This document shows positions 26,271 through 44,403 of a stretch of 64,000 bases of DNA, piece by piece (within the stretch, counting starts at the first letter, position 1; every line of letters begins with the position of its first letter). A program made the position numbers and the translations under genes. The stretch is from Morella rubra. Lineage: Eukaryota > Streptophyta > Magnoliopsida > Fagales > Myricaceae. A model generated the notes under the pieces. It saw nothing but the letters and a program-made list of their open reading frames with translations. It had not been told where the DNA came from and searched no databases. The stretch spans positions 307,557 to 371,556 of the forward strand of contig CM025855.1 in assembly GCA_003952965.2 (NCBI GenBank), in the 5' to 3' direction.

Positions 26271-26373
26271 TTGATTTACCCTTGTGTAAAAATGCTTGTT
26301 CTTCTAGCATGTAGAATCCTGTGGCAAGAATTACGTTACAATTGATTTACCCTTGTGTGAAAATGCTTGTTCT
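26271..26373 (+). repeat. Direct repeat in the 3' region of the securin gene
   Basis: A segment of about 32 bases starting TTGATTTACCCTTGTGT and ending AAAATGCTTGTTCT occurs at 26271-26302 and again at 26342-26373, with one difference. It begins directly after the stop codon, so it probably lies in the 3' untranslated region. The 71-base offset points to a tandem duplication whose second half has diverged. Confidence 0.7.
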
Positions 26374-26636
26374 AGACAACTGATAGAGATCCTCTAATTC
26401 TGAATCTGAAGTCGTTTGTTCTTTTAGAGTAGTTGAATTCTGAATCCTTGTCACTGTCCTGCTTCTGTGGGCCTGACGTTTTTGCCAATATTATCGATAG
26501 AGAACTGGACGTCTTTCGGTTAATTTTCAGACTTCCTTGTGCAAGGCCCAAATCCCACAAATGGCCCATCAAACCATGATCTATCTATCGAAGGCCTTCA
26601 GGCTCCGTTAAAAAACGATAGTCCCATAAAAGATAA

Positions 26637-32566
<5,930 letters not shown>

Positions 32567-35353
32567 GTCAGCAGGCATGCTCCCTCTCAAGACTTGAAAA
32601 TCGCAGCAATTGTCAAGCCTCCTTTTTTAAAGGTATAACTTGGATTGAATAGTCCTTAGTGTTGATTGTTCTTCAAGTTTGCTATTTGTCTTGGTTATAT
32701 AAACTAAGATGGGTTGGGTTTTATGACTTGTATTGTTGTGTAGCATTTGGCTGAAGAAGGGATACTAATATATCTGACACCAAAGTTTTGGGTAATGTGA
32801 GATCTTGCATCCTTCTAGTACACAAAGTGGTTAATAGTTGGTGGTGCATGCTTGTGTAATAGCTTCAAAGTGAACAAGTTGGATATATCTTCACAATCTG
32901 ATATAGATGTCTTTTTTATTATGAATTTTTCTGAAATGCTCATTCCATGTTCAATAGTATTAGTACATGTTGTGAGCATATATAGGTTGTGCTCTTGCAT
33001 ATCTTCTACATTTTGCCTTCTGCTGTCTTATGCAATCCCCCTTCTATTATGTTCATAGATTTTAGTTCAAACGAGAATGGTATGGATTTGCTTTCAAGTG
33101 AAAAAGATTAGTATCAATCACTATTTATCCTTGCCTACAGTATCACACTGAAAATGGAAATCCTACTATGATTTATAGAAGCAACTGAAAATTGACATTT
33201 TGATTTCTCTTTTTCAATTTACTATAACTACAATGAGTTGGTATTGTCAGGAAAATTTAGTCCGTCGGTAGTCGGTAGTTGTGTAGCCGGGAGTTCTTTC
33301 ATCTCTGAATTATTTCTGCCATAGCATGTTCAGAATTCTTCAGTAGATCGCTTGGGTGGGTGGGTCGGGGAGTGAGATGCCTTTAATGATGTTGGACGGA
33401 GCACGAGGAAATAAAGAGAATACCCCATTATCTGCTATATGTGAAGTTATTTAACGAGTTAATGTGTGATCTATGGCCTTGGTTATTGACTGTCATTAGC
33501 TGCTCTAACCATAGCCGTCGCACTATCTTAACAGGAGTAACAATGAATGTGGATCCAGTTTGGTATTCCTCTTTGGAGCTCGACGCCTACAGCCTGTCTT
33601 GTTGACTTGGACTGTGAAAGGATGTTTTGCGGGAAATGCTGAATGGCAGGCATAAGTCATGCTTGTCGCGTGGAACACTATCGCCTATTCTTTTTTTATT
33701 TTTATTTTTTTTTTAAAGTCAAAACAGCTAATCTCATGCCAAGTGGTGTTTTGAAAACAACGTATTTGGGGAAGTCAGTAGTAGCGTCCTTCCCAGTGAA
33801 GTTGTAAACTGTGATGTTAGCACACTCTGTTGAGTGCTTTTGATTTTTAATGCTATCATGTTGCAAAGGTGGACGCGTACGCCAGAAGCCTCTACAAACG
33901 CCGAGGTTTACACTTTACCTTAGCTGTGGAAAGTCTTCAAAAAGTGACTGAAAGGGAGAGTTTATTTATAACGCCAGTCATTAGAGATCGGAATAGAGAG
34001 GGGGAGGGAGGCGGGAGAGGCCGAAGCTCTTCCTATTGCTGGAGAGGGTGATGGAGAGGAGGGGGGGGGAGGATTCTAAAGAGCAGGAAGTGCATCAATC
34101 GTCGATAGTTAGAAAATGAATTTAACAGAAGGCCTAAAAAATAGAAACTATCTTAAAAAGTAGTTTAAAAATTAATGGATTGAATTTATTTTTGGAATTA
34201 GAAGTTTAAAAAAAGTTACAAAAATGGAAATTAAAAGAATTAAATTGTTTTTCAAATTTTTTTATTGCATTACAGTTAAAAATGATTTATTGGTTAAATT
34301 TGAATATCAAAATTTAATTTTAATTTTTTTAAAAGTAAATGGCCTCAATTTGTATGAGTTACCTTAGCCCAAAACTGTTGTGCCACCCCATATACAGACA
34401 GCACCTCCTTATACATACTCATACTTGTTCTGAATGTCCCTTTTTGGCAGACCAAGGAATAATACCGGACACATGGGCCTAGTACTGACTTTCTCCCTGT
34501 CAATCACTTGCTAGCTTCGAATCAAATCCTGTCATATATATATATACACCAGCTGCATACTTTTCATTTGGTCGAACATAATTCTATTAAATTATTTTCG
34601 ATTTTTCCTGCAGCCGCGTGGATAAAGAAGGCTTTATGCTTAAGAACCCATGAAGCTCCCCACGGAAGATAAAATTGACTGTTAAGTTATGCTAATTTCA
34701 TGAATGCAAAAAATAACTTTTTATTTTTTTCGCTTAGAAAAAGAAAAATATAACTTTTTTGACTCATGATTTATGGTAAAGTTGGATCTAACACGCCAAC
34801 CCAACTCTACTAAAAGGAATAATTATACTATTTATAGAACGAGTTCTTTTACGTATTGCATATGCATGCGTACTCATCCATCACAACATGCACCCCTGAA
34901 AATAATTTCACACAAAAACTTCTGATTGTCTCTGTACAACACTACAAGAGCTAGCGATGGAGAGCATGTTCACCTGCATGATGCGTTGTATCTAAATATA
35001 AATATATTTTCCTCTCCGATCCATTCTTTTGGTAATTACCGATTAGTTAACTCATGGAAAGATTAATTTCCATCTATAGGCGAATGGGTCGAAATTAAAC
35101 TCTTTCACTCGTAAAAGTACCTGGTGGTCGTTTAGAATGTTTCATATAAAGAAGATGCGACATAGTTATTTAGTATTTCACATTAAATACTTCCCAGATC
35201 GCACTCTAGGATTATACAATAGCATCACAAATCACGATGAATACAAATTAGAAAGTTCCCATATTTATAAACATTAATACACAGTAACCTCAAGCGAAAA
35301 CCGGTTCAGACTTCAAATGCTCAGAAGAAAAAGAAAATCGCTTCTCAAATGCA
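32567..35353. other. Spacer between OVA6 and the FRO array
   Basis: The plus-strand gene to the left and the minus-strand gene to the right converge here, so this DNA should contain both 3' untranslated regions. The rest is AT-rich. No gene, element end or long repeat was recognised. Confidence 0.55.
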
Positions 35354-38300
35354 TCACCAGTTAAAGCTCATGGCCTCGAAGTGCACATTTTCCACCAAAC
35401 CAGATGAACAAATTTTGGCAACCTCATGTCGCATCGTCCGTGGGCCAGATACCAAGACTCCAATATCAGATCCTTTGCACTCAGAGAGAATTTCTGCAGT
35501 GGCAATCATATATAAATAATTAGTTTTTCTAATCATATATAGAATTATAATCATTAAGGTGATGCTGATGCATATACTTTGGTTTTTTCGTGAAGTAGAT
35601 CGTATAGTTACTTACTCTTCAGGTCAGGCCTTGCACCGTAATGCACCTTGGTGGCTTGGACAAGGGACTGCTGTGGAAGGCTTTCCAGCTCTCTATCCCC
35701 AACACCGAACCAAGACCCTGGTGAAGATGTTGGAGTTTGCATTTCCAAGTTTTGTATTTGCTTTCCGATATGCAGGGAATTTCGTTTCTTGCACCAAAGA
35801 AAGATTGCGCTAGAAGCTACTAAAATGCAGCCACAGACCAAAAAAATGTCCCAGAGAGTGGTTAAGGACAAATTGTAAGTCTCGTTGTTGTCCCGTTCTT
35901 TAGGGTAAATGTAGTAACGAGTGACGATCCCCAAAAAGATAAGGAACATGACAAATGAAGATGAGATTATTGCACCAAGCCATAACCAGTTATTTGGGCC
36001 TAGGACTGGAGTAATAGGCGAGTCTGATGGGTCTGGCTTAAACCTTATGGTATGTATGAGCTTTTGGGACTCTGTGGGAGGCTGCTCAATCTCTCTGGTG
36101 ACATAGGCTTCTATTTGCAACTGCACTTTGGAGATTTCAGTGGTCGTGACAGAGATTGGCAGCAAGAGGTCTAGCATGGCGAGATCCGTCGAGTTCCTGA
36201 AGGCACAAATGAAGAGAACTCGCGGGACGTGTAAGTTTCCATTTTGGCTTTGGAAAATTATCTCGCGGATTATCGAAACGAAAGGAGTAGTACCACTACC
36301 TCCACCCACCAGCACCAGGGACTCGTGCCTAGCGCCAGAAAAATTAAGGCCGATCAGATTAATGAGAAAGGAATTCAAAGTCGACAGAAAAATCCCAGTG
36401 ATATAGTAGCTATGTATAAACATTGCGAAGTCTTTCAAAATTCAATCTGACCTCAGAAAAGGAGATGAAGTAGAACCATAAGGTCCTTCCACAGAAACTT
36501 TCAGGTGATCCACAGGAGAATTAGAAAGTAGTTGGAAGAGCTTTCGAGACCAACTTCCCGAGGTTTTGATGACGATGCTGAGCTTATCCGGCTCCATATT
36601 ACAATTGGAAGTCACAGTAAAAGGGTGCCACTGAAGCTTTGAAATGCTTGGCACGTTTATAAACAAGACGCTAGTAGGACCGTAATTAAACCCTGGGAGG
36701 CAAATTCGCAAGTCAGATCCGAAAATTAGAAATCCAAAAATCTGTTATTTAAGCCAGTCAAGGCGATATATATACCTTGGCTCTTGCAGAAGTTCAATTC
36801 GATAGTGTCACAAGGTAACAGGCGTGCAGAGACCAAGCTAGATCTTCGTCTCGACTGTAGGAATCTTAAGAAACGATCGACAAGGAAGAGAAAGATCCCA
36901 GGAAGGATCATGCAGAAGTAGACAACACCAACATGCAATAGATAGAAGAAAATGTAGAGTGCGTAGAGATGGTGTGTATAGAAGAAAACCTCAAACATCT
37001 TTCGCCTAACGCGAGAAAAGCTTGTCATCCAAATTGCCCATGCAAAAACTATTGCAATCTCCCCAGCTACATTTGGCACCCGATCATGGGCCCATTGAAG
37101 CGTCTGCATTTTCCAAAAGTGCCCCATTTACAAACTCTCAGAAAAAACAAATTAACATGCATGCACATACCCCTTGTCTCTGCACAGGCACTGGCATTCA
37201 CACAGAAACACAAACGGGTACACGCAGACTCAGATATATTTAGAAATATAATTATCTGAGAAGTTTGGACAAGGCATTCGCATGTGCAGTAATTTACACA
37301 AAAGGTCAAGTAGAATAATTTTTCAGTTTGTGTGTGCATGATTTTTATTCTTTAAACTTTATGAATGAAATGAAAAGAAAATAAATGATGCAAAAAGATG
37401 GACAAAGACGAAGGCAAATGAATCTCGGTCAATTTACATTCACAACCCTATATATTCACTGTTAATAACAAAGAGAACACCATTCTATAAATAAAAACAG
37501 ACAACCAGACAAAAGCCAAAGGTGTGATCCTACCTCTATAATATCTTGCAACAAAAATGAACAACAAAACACACACGGAAAATTAAGATGAGGAAGTGTC
37601 TCAATATATAATGTCTTAAAAGAAAAATACCTGAGACATTTGATGAGTCATGCCCCAGTGAATGAGGAAACCTATAGTATGAGCGGAAAAAAGAACCATT
37701 GAAAGATGACCCAGCCAGATATGATACTTGATACTAGACTCTGATGAGAGCCCAAGGAAAGGCAATAGTGAAGATCCTCGAGTCACGGAAAAGAAGAGAA
37801 ATGCCCAACATATGTTTCCAACATACCCGAGTCTGAGCGACACACTTCGAAACTTTGCTTGCCACCTGACAAGCCCAAATTCCAACGGATCAATCATCTT
37901 CAACCTTTGGCTTAAGATCAACAAAAATAAACTGACTAGATGTTTTTCCTAAAGATCATATATATGACTAGAAAATGGAATTAGCAAAATAACAGGGCCG
38001 GGTTTCCTGCAGTGAAATTCGGCTCTATATATATTATCCTCAAAATCGAAGCAAGGCTGCTAATTACAAACCATGCATCCTCCAATCTACTTTCAAGCCA
38101 AGCTTTATTTTAATTTCCTGCTGAAATGTTTCAAATGAAAAGATCTTCAAACATACGTAAACTGCTCGCCCGGTTTATCCACATAGAGGTTACCGAAGCT
38201 GACATGTAGATAATTGTATAGAGACCAGATTAAGAGCACAACAAACATGGCTGCAAAGGCAAGCTCCACTGCAGTAACGATTCCCAGAGGAGCCATCACG

Positions 38301-38856
38301 AACACAGGACGTCCCCAAAAGGTCATGAAACGATGGCTTTTAACAACGTGTCTGCAAGAAGTAACAGTATATGCTTGTTATCCTACGAATTCCAAAACAT
38401 TCATATTTTGTTTGATTTGGAAAAATGGATGGTGCAGAAGTACTCTTGAACACATTTTAACAGATAAGATGACCTCTTGGAGTCGTTTCTTCTTGGATTT
38501 GCTCTGAACATGGAGATAAACACAGCCCAACTGCTGCGAACATCATGGGAAAAGAAAAAAGCAGAAGATTTGTCCCTGCGCATTGATGTAAAGTGTATCG
38601 CAAGTGTGAGAAAAAGAAAATATCCATCGAAAAACATTAACCTAGCAAGTGACCAGCAGTTTCATGTAAAATCAAGAGACCAGAATGTGAAAGAAACAAA
38701 CCGAACCTTGTCCTCCAAAATAGGTTGTATTGAGCCTGTTATTTAGCCAAGGAGTCCAAGTGTTTTTGTATTTCTTTGTTGGCAACAGAAACCAAAGCGT
38801 GACCCATCCAGAAACACCACAAGGACAAATAGCCTAAAGACTGTCTTCGTATTCAT
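35354..38856 (-). CDS. Ferric reduction oxidase, FRO2/4/5-like, copy A (5' exons damaged)
   Basis: Eight exons by homology to copy C: 38856-38707, 38575-38474, 38351-38157, 37865-37631, 37103-36776, 36692-36452, 36328-35616 and 35493-35354. Exons 3-8 are open, in phase and carry the whole catalytic part: haem ligands in YHIWLGH, AHTIGF, THH and LHVG, the FAD motif HPFTVTSN, the NADPH motif GGGSGTTPF and the C-terminal ending MSFNW. Exon 1 lacks one base at codon 16-17 relative to copies B and C (TTTCTGGATGG against CTTGGATGG), giving an early stop. Exon 2 has a two-base loss and a one-base gain. Either it is a young pseudogene, or a shortened protein starts at an ATG in exon 3 (38326, 608 residues, first membrane segment missing), or the assembly is wrong there. 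The family reduces ferric iron at the root surface or plasma membrane with NADPH. Confidence 0.8.
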
Positions 38857-38937
38857 CTTTTTCCCCTGGTGTGTTAGCGCATTCGAGGCAAATGAAACTC
38901 GCCTTTCTGCTATACACTAACAAACCTTCTAAACAAG

Positions 38938-39020
38938 TTATATATAGGTGACTCCACGGGTGAAATTTATGGGAAGAGTAGATCGTCCATCCGACTAAAA
39001 AAGGAGCCCGTATACTCCTT
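38938..39020 (-). promoter_or_regulatory. Promoter module of FRO copy A
   Basis: On the minus strand a TATATAA box at about 38938-38946 is preceded by a block (about 38954-39020) matching copies B and C: on the plus strand it reads GGGAAGAGTAGATCGTCCAT, then an A-run, then TATACTCC. It lies 80-165 bases upstream of the start codon. The role is inferred from conservation among the copies. Confidence 0.5.
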
Positions 39021-40812
39021 TTGCAATAAAGTAGCCTATAGTATTAAACAATTACCATTTTGGGTTTATAATACATTTACGGCAGGATTCGTGCATACTT
39101 TTGCCGCCATTTGTTGATCAGGTTTGTCTAATTACAAGATCTACGAGATTGCGACTACTTTAGAAATTGTTAATATTACTGCGTGTCCAGAATTTTCTTC
39201 TGTGGAGAAGAATGACACGCGTCAGACTGATCATCTTTGATCGTAGCAGACAAAACTTGTGGTTGCAGAAATATTAAAATAAATGGGTGTACTGCACTAA
39301 TTAACCTAAATTCACTTCAGGTGATGTCCAAACGATTTCTAATCTGGTTAGAGTTAATCTCCTGAACGGCAGACATGGATATATAGAAGAATGGTACCAA
39401 TTAATGACATGATCAGGAAGAGATCAGTTTTTAAATGATGATAATTGTACATTAATTTCAGGTCTTTGATCACCTCATGATATGAACCAATCATAATGCA
39501 TGGGCATTATTTTGATGGAACGAATGGCTCTTGATCATGTTTGATTCTTCGTTATAGTATGAATGCACAATTGCTAGGTATAGTACTACTCTAGATGTCA
39601 AGTACAATTCACTTTATTTTTCCCTTCGTCTCCTCTCTGGGTATAATATATGCAAGTACAGTTTGACTAATAGCTTTAGGATAGTACAGGAAGTACAAAC
39701 TACAATTTGGCATTCTAGATTTAATTAGCAATGCCGATGGAAACAATAATAATATCAACAGTAATTACATAGACAGTTCAATCAATTCTCAAGTATAGAA
39801 CTTTTTAGACTCATTAATCACGCTTTTAAGTTTGGACTTTTGGACTAGATTCACGGTGTAATTTTAGAGATATGGACAATACGTAGATCCTATTGTAGGA
39901 TTTATATTATCTGAAACTCTACATATGAAATATTTAATAATGTAGAGTTCATTTGTTGTATCTATCTCACTCGATGTAATTCGAACAAAGAACTAATTCT
40001 GCTTACCTTCACCCGGGCGCGCGTGCTGGGGTAAAGAGAACCAATGTGAATCCAATCCATCGGAAGCAAGATGAGTTTAATATAGCAAATTGCAAATGCT
40101 CTTTGCAATACTGTGGGCGAGTTGGGTGTAGCCAAGATCTGTGTTGGCTGTACAGGCTTGGTGGAAAGGTACGTCCCAAAAGAGGCATATAGGGTTGGAA
40201 AGACATGGATCGGCGTGTTTTCAAGAGGGTTAAATCATCTGTGTGGATGCGTTACAAATAGCTCGCGGATGAATATCTTCTTGAATAATCTTGCAGATTG
40301 TTAGAACTCGATCAAGGCAACTTCACCATCAGAGTGAGCCCCAGATCGAAGAAACGTGGATATCGAAAATCGTTGGGGAAGAAGGACAACAAAGTAGTGG
40401 AAACAGCTCCTGAAGAAACTGAAGGTGCTAAGGAAATTCAAATACGAGATTTATTCTTGTCCAAATTGGAGCAGACATGTATATTATATATTTATATTGG
40501 GCATGACATATAATTTGAGGCTATATTGTCAGCATTTTTCAAAAACCCACTAGCGCAACATAGACTGACGGACTTATTTGTCACGAGTTGATGATCTTAT
40601 TGACCATTTTGTCGTAATTAAAACCATAACTATTCCTTTGTCAAAAATAAAAAACATAGACTGTACGTACACCAATGAAGCCTTAAGTAGAATTTCCTAT
40701 TGAAATAGTTCCCAATTCGTATTGTATCATTCAATATTTAATAGCATTCACGATGAATAAAAAGAGCATTTTTATTTATAAATGAAAAATTAACTTTACA
40801 CACAAACCTTAA

Positions 40813-41099
40813 TATTTTTTTTGGGTAACTGGTAAGTATATTAAATCCCCAAAGTGCCTGTACAAAGGTTGGGCATAGCCCATAGAAACAAGAAAAAGAA
40901 AAGACTATAGATCCCAACCCCCCTCGTAAGTGTGTAAACTCATCGCACAACAATACTGAAAAAAACAACAGCAAGCAACTAGCTAGACAAGCCTAAGTTC
41001 GCCACCAGTTTCATCAGAGAGGTGCCACTTCACCACCAGTTTCCCATTTGTATCCGTCGCCTTCATTCCTCTAACAATGGACATTCTCGCCGCTACGGC
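40813..41099 (-). mobile_element. 5'-truncated LINE (3' end only) in the 3' flank of FRO copy B
   Basis: About 287 bp is present here but absent at the matching site downstream of copy C (about 47,938). On the minus strand it ends GGGCTATGCCCAACCTTTG, a G-rich stretch, AATATACTTACCAGTTACCC, then an A-run, as plant L1-type LINE tails do. The 5' end is lost, the usual result of incomplete reverse transcription. Target-site repeats are unclear (perhaps a few bases containing TTAA). It must postdate the B/C duplication or have been lost from C. Confidence 0.6.
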
Positions 41100-41960
41100 G
41101 GTGATTAAAGGTAATATCAATGCAACGTATATAGGTGCAGATTGTCTACCAAACTCGTTGAACAAATATTTGCATCCTACCATCTGACACTTCTTGGGCC
41201 AAGGGCTTGAGACCCCAACTTCTTTCACAAAAGAGGCTGAATTTTCCCATGCTCAGGAAAGAAAAAGACAATCAGTTCTACTTTTCAAATGCATCACCAG
41301 TTAAAGCTCAGGGACTCGAAGTGCAGATTTTCTGCCAAACCCGATGAACAAATTTTGGCAACATCATGTCGCAGCTCCCTTGGGCCACAGACTAAGACTC
41401 CAACATCAGATCCTTTGCACTCCGAAAGAATTTCTGCAGTAGCAATAGACAACAAATTTAACTTTTCCAAGCATAGTAATCATTAAGGTGATACATTAAG
41501 TTACTTCAATATTTTGGTTTTATTTGTCGCGACTTACTCTTAAGATCAGGCCTTGCACCAAAATGCACCTCGGTGGCTTGAACAAGGGACTGCTGCGGAA
41601 GGCTTTCAAGCTCCCCATCCGCAACACAAAACCGAGACCCGGGTGAAATTGTTGGTGTTGGCACTTCCAAGTTTTGTATTTGCTTTCCTTGCAGGGAATA
41701 TTGTTTCTTGCACCAAAGAAAGATTGCACTAGAAGCCAAGAAAATGCAGCTGCTGATCAAAAACATGTCCCAAAGAGAGGTTAAGGAGAAGTTGTAAGTC
41801 TGCATGGCCTCTTGTTCGATAGGGCAAAAGCAAATGTAGTAACGAGTGACCAACCCCAGAAAGATAAGGAACATGACAAATGAAGATGAAATAATAGCAG
41901 CAAGCCATAACTAGTTATTTGGGCCTACAACTGGAGAAATATTTGAGTCTGATGGGTCTG

Positions 41961-43504
41961 AATTTTAATACAAATTCTAGCAAAGGAAGAAACACTCAAA
42001 GTACGTCTAGAAAAGGAATTTCATACCTTCAAGTGTCCAAAGCATCAACGGAACATTGTAGAACTGGACCCAGACTGGGATACTAGAGAAGGTACTCTTG
42101 GATAAAAGCATGTCAGGTTGTCATTTCCTCACAATCATAATTAAGCTTCCCAGCCACATGATACTGACCGCCATCAAGTGATGCAAGACAAGCATATGCA
42201 CTTTTCATTTTGAAAATGTGAAAGCCATTATCCAAACGAAAAACATCTTCAATCTCTTGATAACAAACTTTAAAAGCTCATTCTTTCACCAAGTGAAACG
42301 GCAGGGTTTTGTCAAGAAAATAGCCAACAATTGAGTTTTCCCATTTATTAATACCCCTGGCAGAATATCAGCGGGAATACCATACACACCATCTTTCTTT
42401 TTGAGATACACCTCCTTGTGGGGGGCATAGGCTTCTTTTATTGTGATACACGTCCTTGTGAGGTCATAGATTTCTCTTATTACTTGGGCTAGGCCCATCT
42501 TTGAACAGTTACTTGAGGAATCAATATACTTACCGGTTATCCAAAAAAAAAAACCCATCTTGCATTAGCTACATCGAGAATTTCTTGAGCTTTGTCATCA
42601 ATGGTCTTTGTGACGTTAAATTATTGACAATGTTGGCCTAGGAACGTTTAAGACTTACTTCTGGTGGTTTCTCACTAGGTGCCTTTTTCTTAGGCACTAA
42701 CGTCTCAGCTTCAATGACAGGTGTCTCTATACCAGGCATTATCTCCGCCTCTATGATAGGTGCCTGTCTCTAAGGGCAATATCACAGGTTCATCACCCAA
42801 CTGTTTACAATATTATTCATCCTTGTCACTTGCTCCACAGATGGAACAATATACATCGCTAGCACATGAACACACATCATGATGATCATCACCACTACCA
42901 CTCTTACACTGAAATGCTTATTTTCCACACAACTTGAAGACACATGAGCAAGTCTAACCGGCGACCCATGCGACTCAACTCAACGATCGCTTAACTCATG
43001 ACCAACCTTAGGAACAACATTAGAGGGAATCTGAGAAGACCTTATATCCCATTGTGGCGAAACCCTTAAAGTTCTTGTCTCTCCCTTGCAAAAAGTCATT
43101 CAAGCCCCTTTTTGAGTTCAAGACTCTCTTTCATACTCACCATTCCTCAATCTTTGTCGAAGAATAGAAATTTGGAGTTCCCTTACCAATCCCTCCTGTC
43201 CTTAAGACAAATAAGACTGTCTTCTCCTCTTTACTAAACCTACCAAGATTAATAGTTGGTTTCATTTGGTCAGAATATTTGTGTGTTGTTGTTCTTATGA
43301 TTAATGCCTCCCGCAACAAGTTCTGTTGCGAAATTCTCCCAACGCCGACAACAGAGCATCACACCCAAGGATCAAGCAACATCCAAATCTTAATCAACCG
43401 TCAGATTCAATAGACTAAGCTAATTAACAAGTACACGACAAAACAACAGCAATAATGCAACTAATCGAAGTTTAAGGAAACAGCAATTACCAGTTCAAAG
43501 TAAA
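41961..43504 (-). mobile_element. Degenerate LINE fragment (ORF1, DUF4283 type) replacing FRO-B exons
   Basis: Similarity to FRO copy C stops at about 41,960 inside exon 7 and resumes at about 43,505 inside intron 4. Between, the minus strand encodes pieces of a plant L1-type ORF1: STFSSIPVWVQFYNVPLMLW at about 42,040-42,100, and upstream, in shifting frames, LINGKTQLLAIFLTK and FRLDNGFHIFK. This is the DUF4283 region found before the zinc knuckle in these elements. Several stops and shifts show it is long dead. No endonuclease or reverse transcriptase part is present. The exon loss and the LINE gain may be a single deletion with filler or two events. Confidence 0.6.
42480..42553 (+). mobile_element. 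Short LINE 3' tail, plus strand
   Basis: GGGCTAGGCCCATCTTTG, then AATATACTTACCGGTTATCC and an A-run match the 3' end of the LINE fragment at 40.8 kb, but on the opposite strand. It is nested in the minus-strand LINE ORF1 remnant. Just before it, about 40 bases (GATACACCTCCTTGTG and its partner GATACACGTCCTTGTG) are tandemly repeated. Confidence 0.45.
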
Positions 43505-44021
43505 GCAACCGATATTTCGCCACATTATCTGAGTAGTTTGTGGCAATTACAATTTAGACAGCAAGGTGAGGATTTATTTTTGGTGTGTTATTTTTCTTCT
43601 TTAAGATTTCTTTTGAAATTTCTCAGCATCTTCTTTTTTGTGGCTATGCATCTCGAAGGAAATTCATCCGCACATTCGAAATTAATACAAAACTTTTTGG
43701 AAGAAAAGAAAAGAAAAGACAATGACGCTCAAATGGAAAAAAGCAAAGGAATATAAAGTTTACCATCACATCCCTAGCTATTCACTGTCAACAAGAAGGA
43801 GAACACAATTCTATTCCAAATAGAAAGAGACAAACACTAGAGGTAAATTAAAGAGACCAGCCCACGTCTATATCTCACATAGAACACATGCATATATAAT
43901 CACAAGACAAAAGGACAATCAAGATGAAAAAGTACTACTGCTTCAATAATGTCTTGAAAAGTAAATACCTGAGCCAATATTGATGAGTCATGGCCCAGTA
44001 GGTGATGAAACCTATAGTATG

Positions 44022-44403
44022 TCTCAAAGAAATACCGACTACCAGATCACCCGACCACCTTTCCAGCTCATCAGTGCAGGACCACTACACCGACTCACCT
44101 ACAGCACCTGTATGTCAGAACACCTGCCTTACTCCCACCTTGCGCAGCCACAAAGAGCTCCAGGCCTTGTCTAATGGTCCCAGACCATCTTAAAAATAGC
44201 TTTGCTTAGTCTAGTTTCTACAGACCAATCATATGCTGCCCTTTGTATAGTTTTCTTATTATTGTCCATTATTCTTAGCTTTTCTCATTTTTTCTGCCAC
44301 TCGATGGTATTTGTATTCTTTTCGGCCCTTTGTGACAAATAAATGAAATTGATTGTTTTCTCTCATTTCTTTCTCTCTGTCGTCTTCCTCACATTTTCTA
44401 ACA
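44022..44403 (-). mobile_element. Short solo-LTR-like insertion in exon 4 of FRO copy B
   Basis: A 382-bp block interrupts the exon exactly where copies A and C are continuous. It is flanked by GTATG on both sides (44017-44021 and 44404-44408). Read on the minus strand it begins TGTTAGAAAATG, a start common in plant Copia/TRIM long terminal repeats, and has no coding capacity. No internal region is seen, so it is best read as a solo LTR or a small TRIM remnant. It postdates the B/C duplication. Confidence 0.55.

Larger units (their letters stand above)
38857..41293. other. Spacer between FRO copies A and B
   Basis: Near 38.9-39.2 kb lies the promoter of copy A, similar to those of B and C, and similarity with the far upstream DNA of B and C continues to about 39.75 kb. 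From about 40.67 kb the sequence matches the 3' flank of copy C (47.8 kb), interrupted by a LINE fragment. Between them, about 39.8-40.66 kb is unique DNA with short plus-strand frames that I do not recognise. Confidence 0.55.

Noticed and set aside
40113-40513. Two plus-strand frames between FRO copies A and B that might be an unknown gene
   Set aside because: They overlap in different frames with no family motif, no splice link that I could justify, and no counterpart between copies B and C.
43980-44193. Plus-strand open frames (MSQRNTDYQ and similar) in FRO copy B
   Set aside because: They lie entirely within the 382-bp LTR-like insert, which is non-coding in character.
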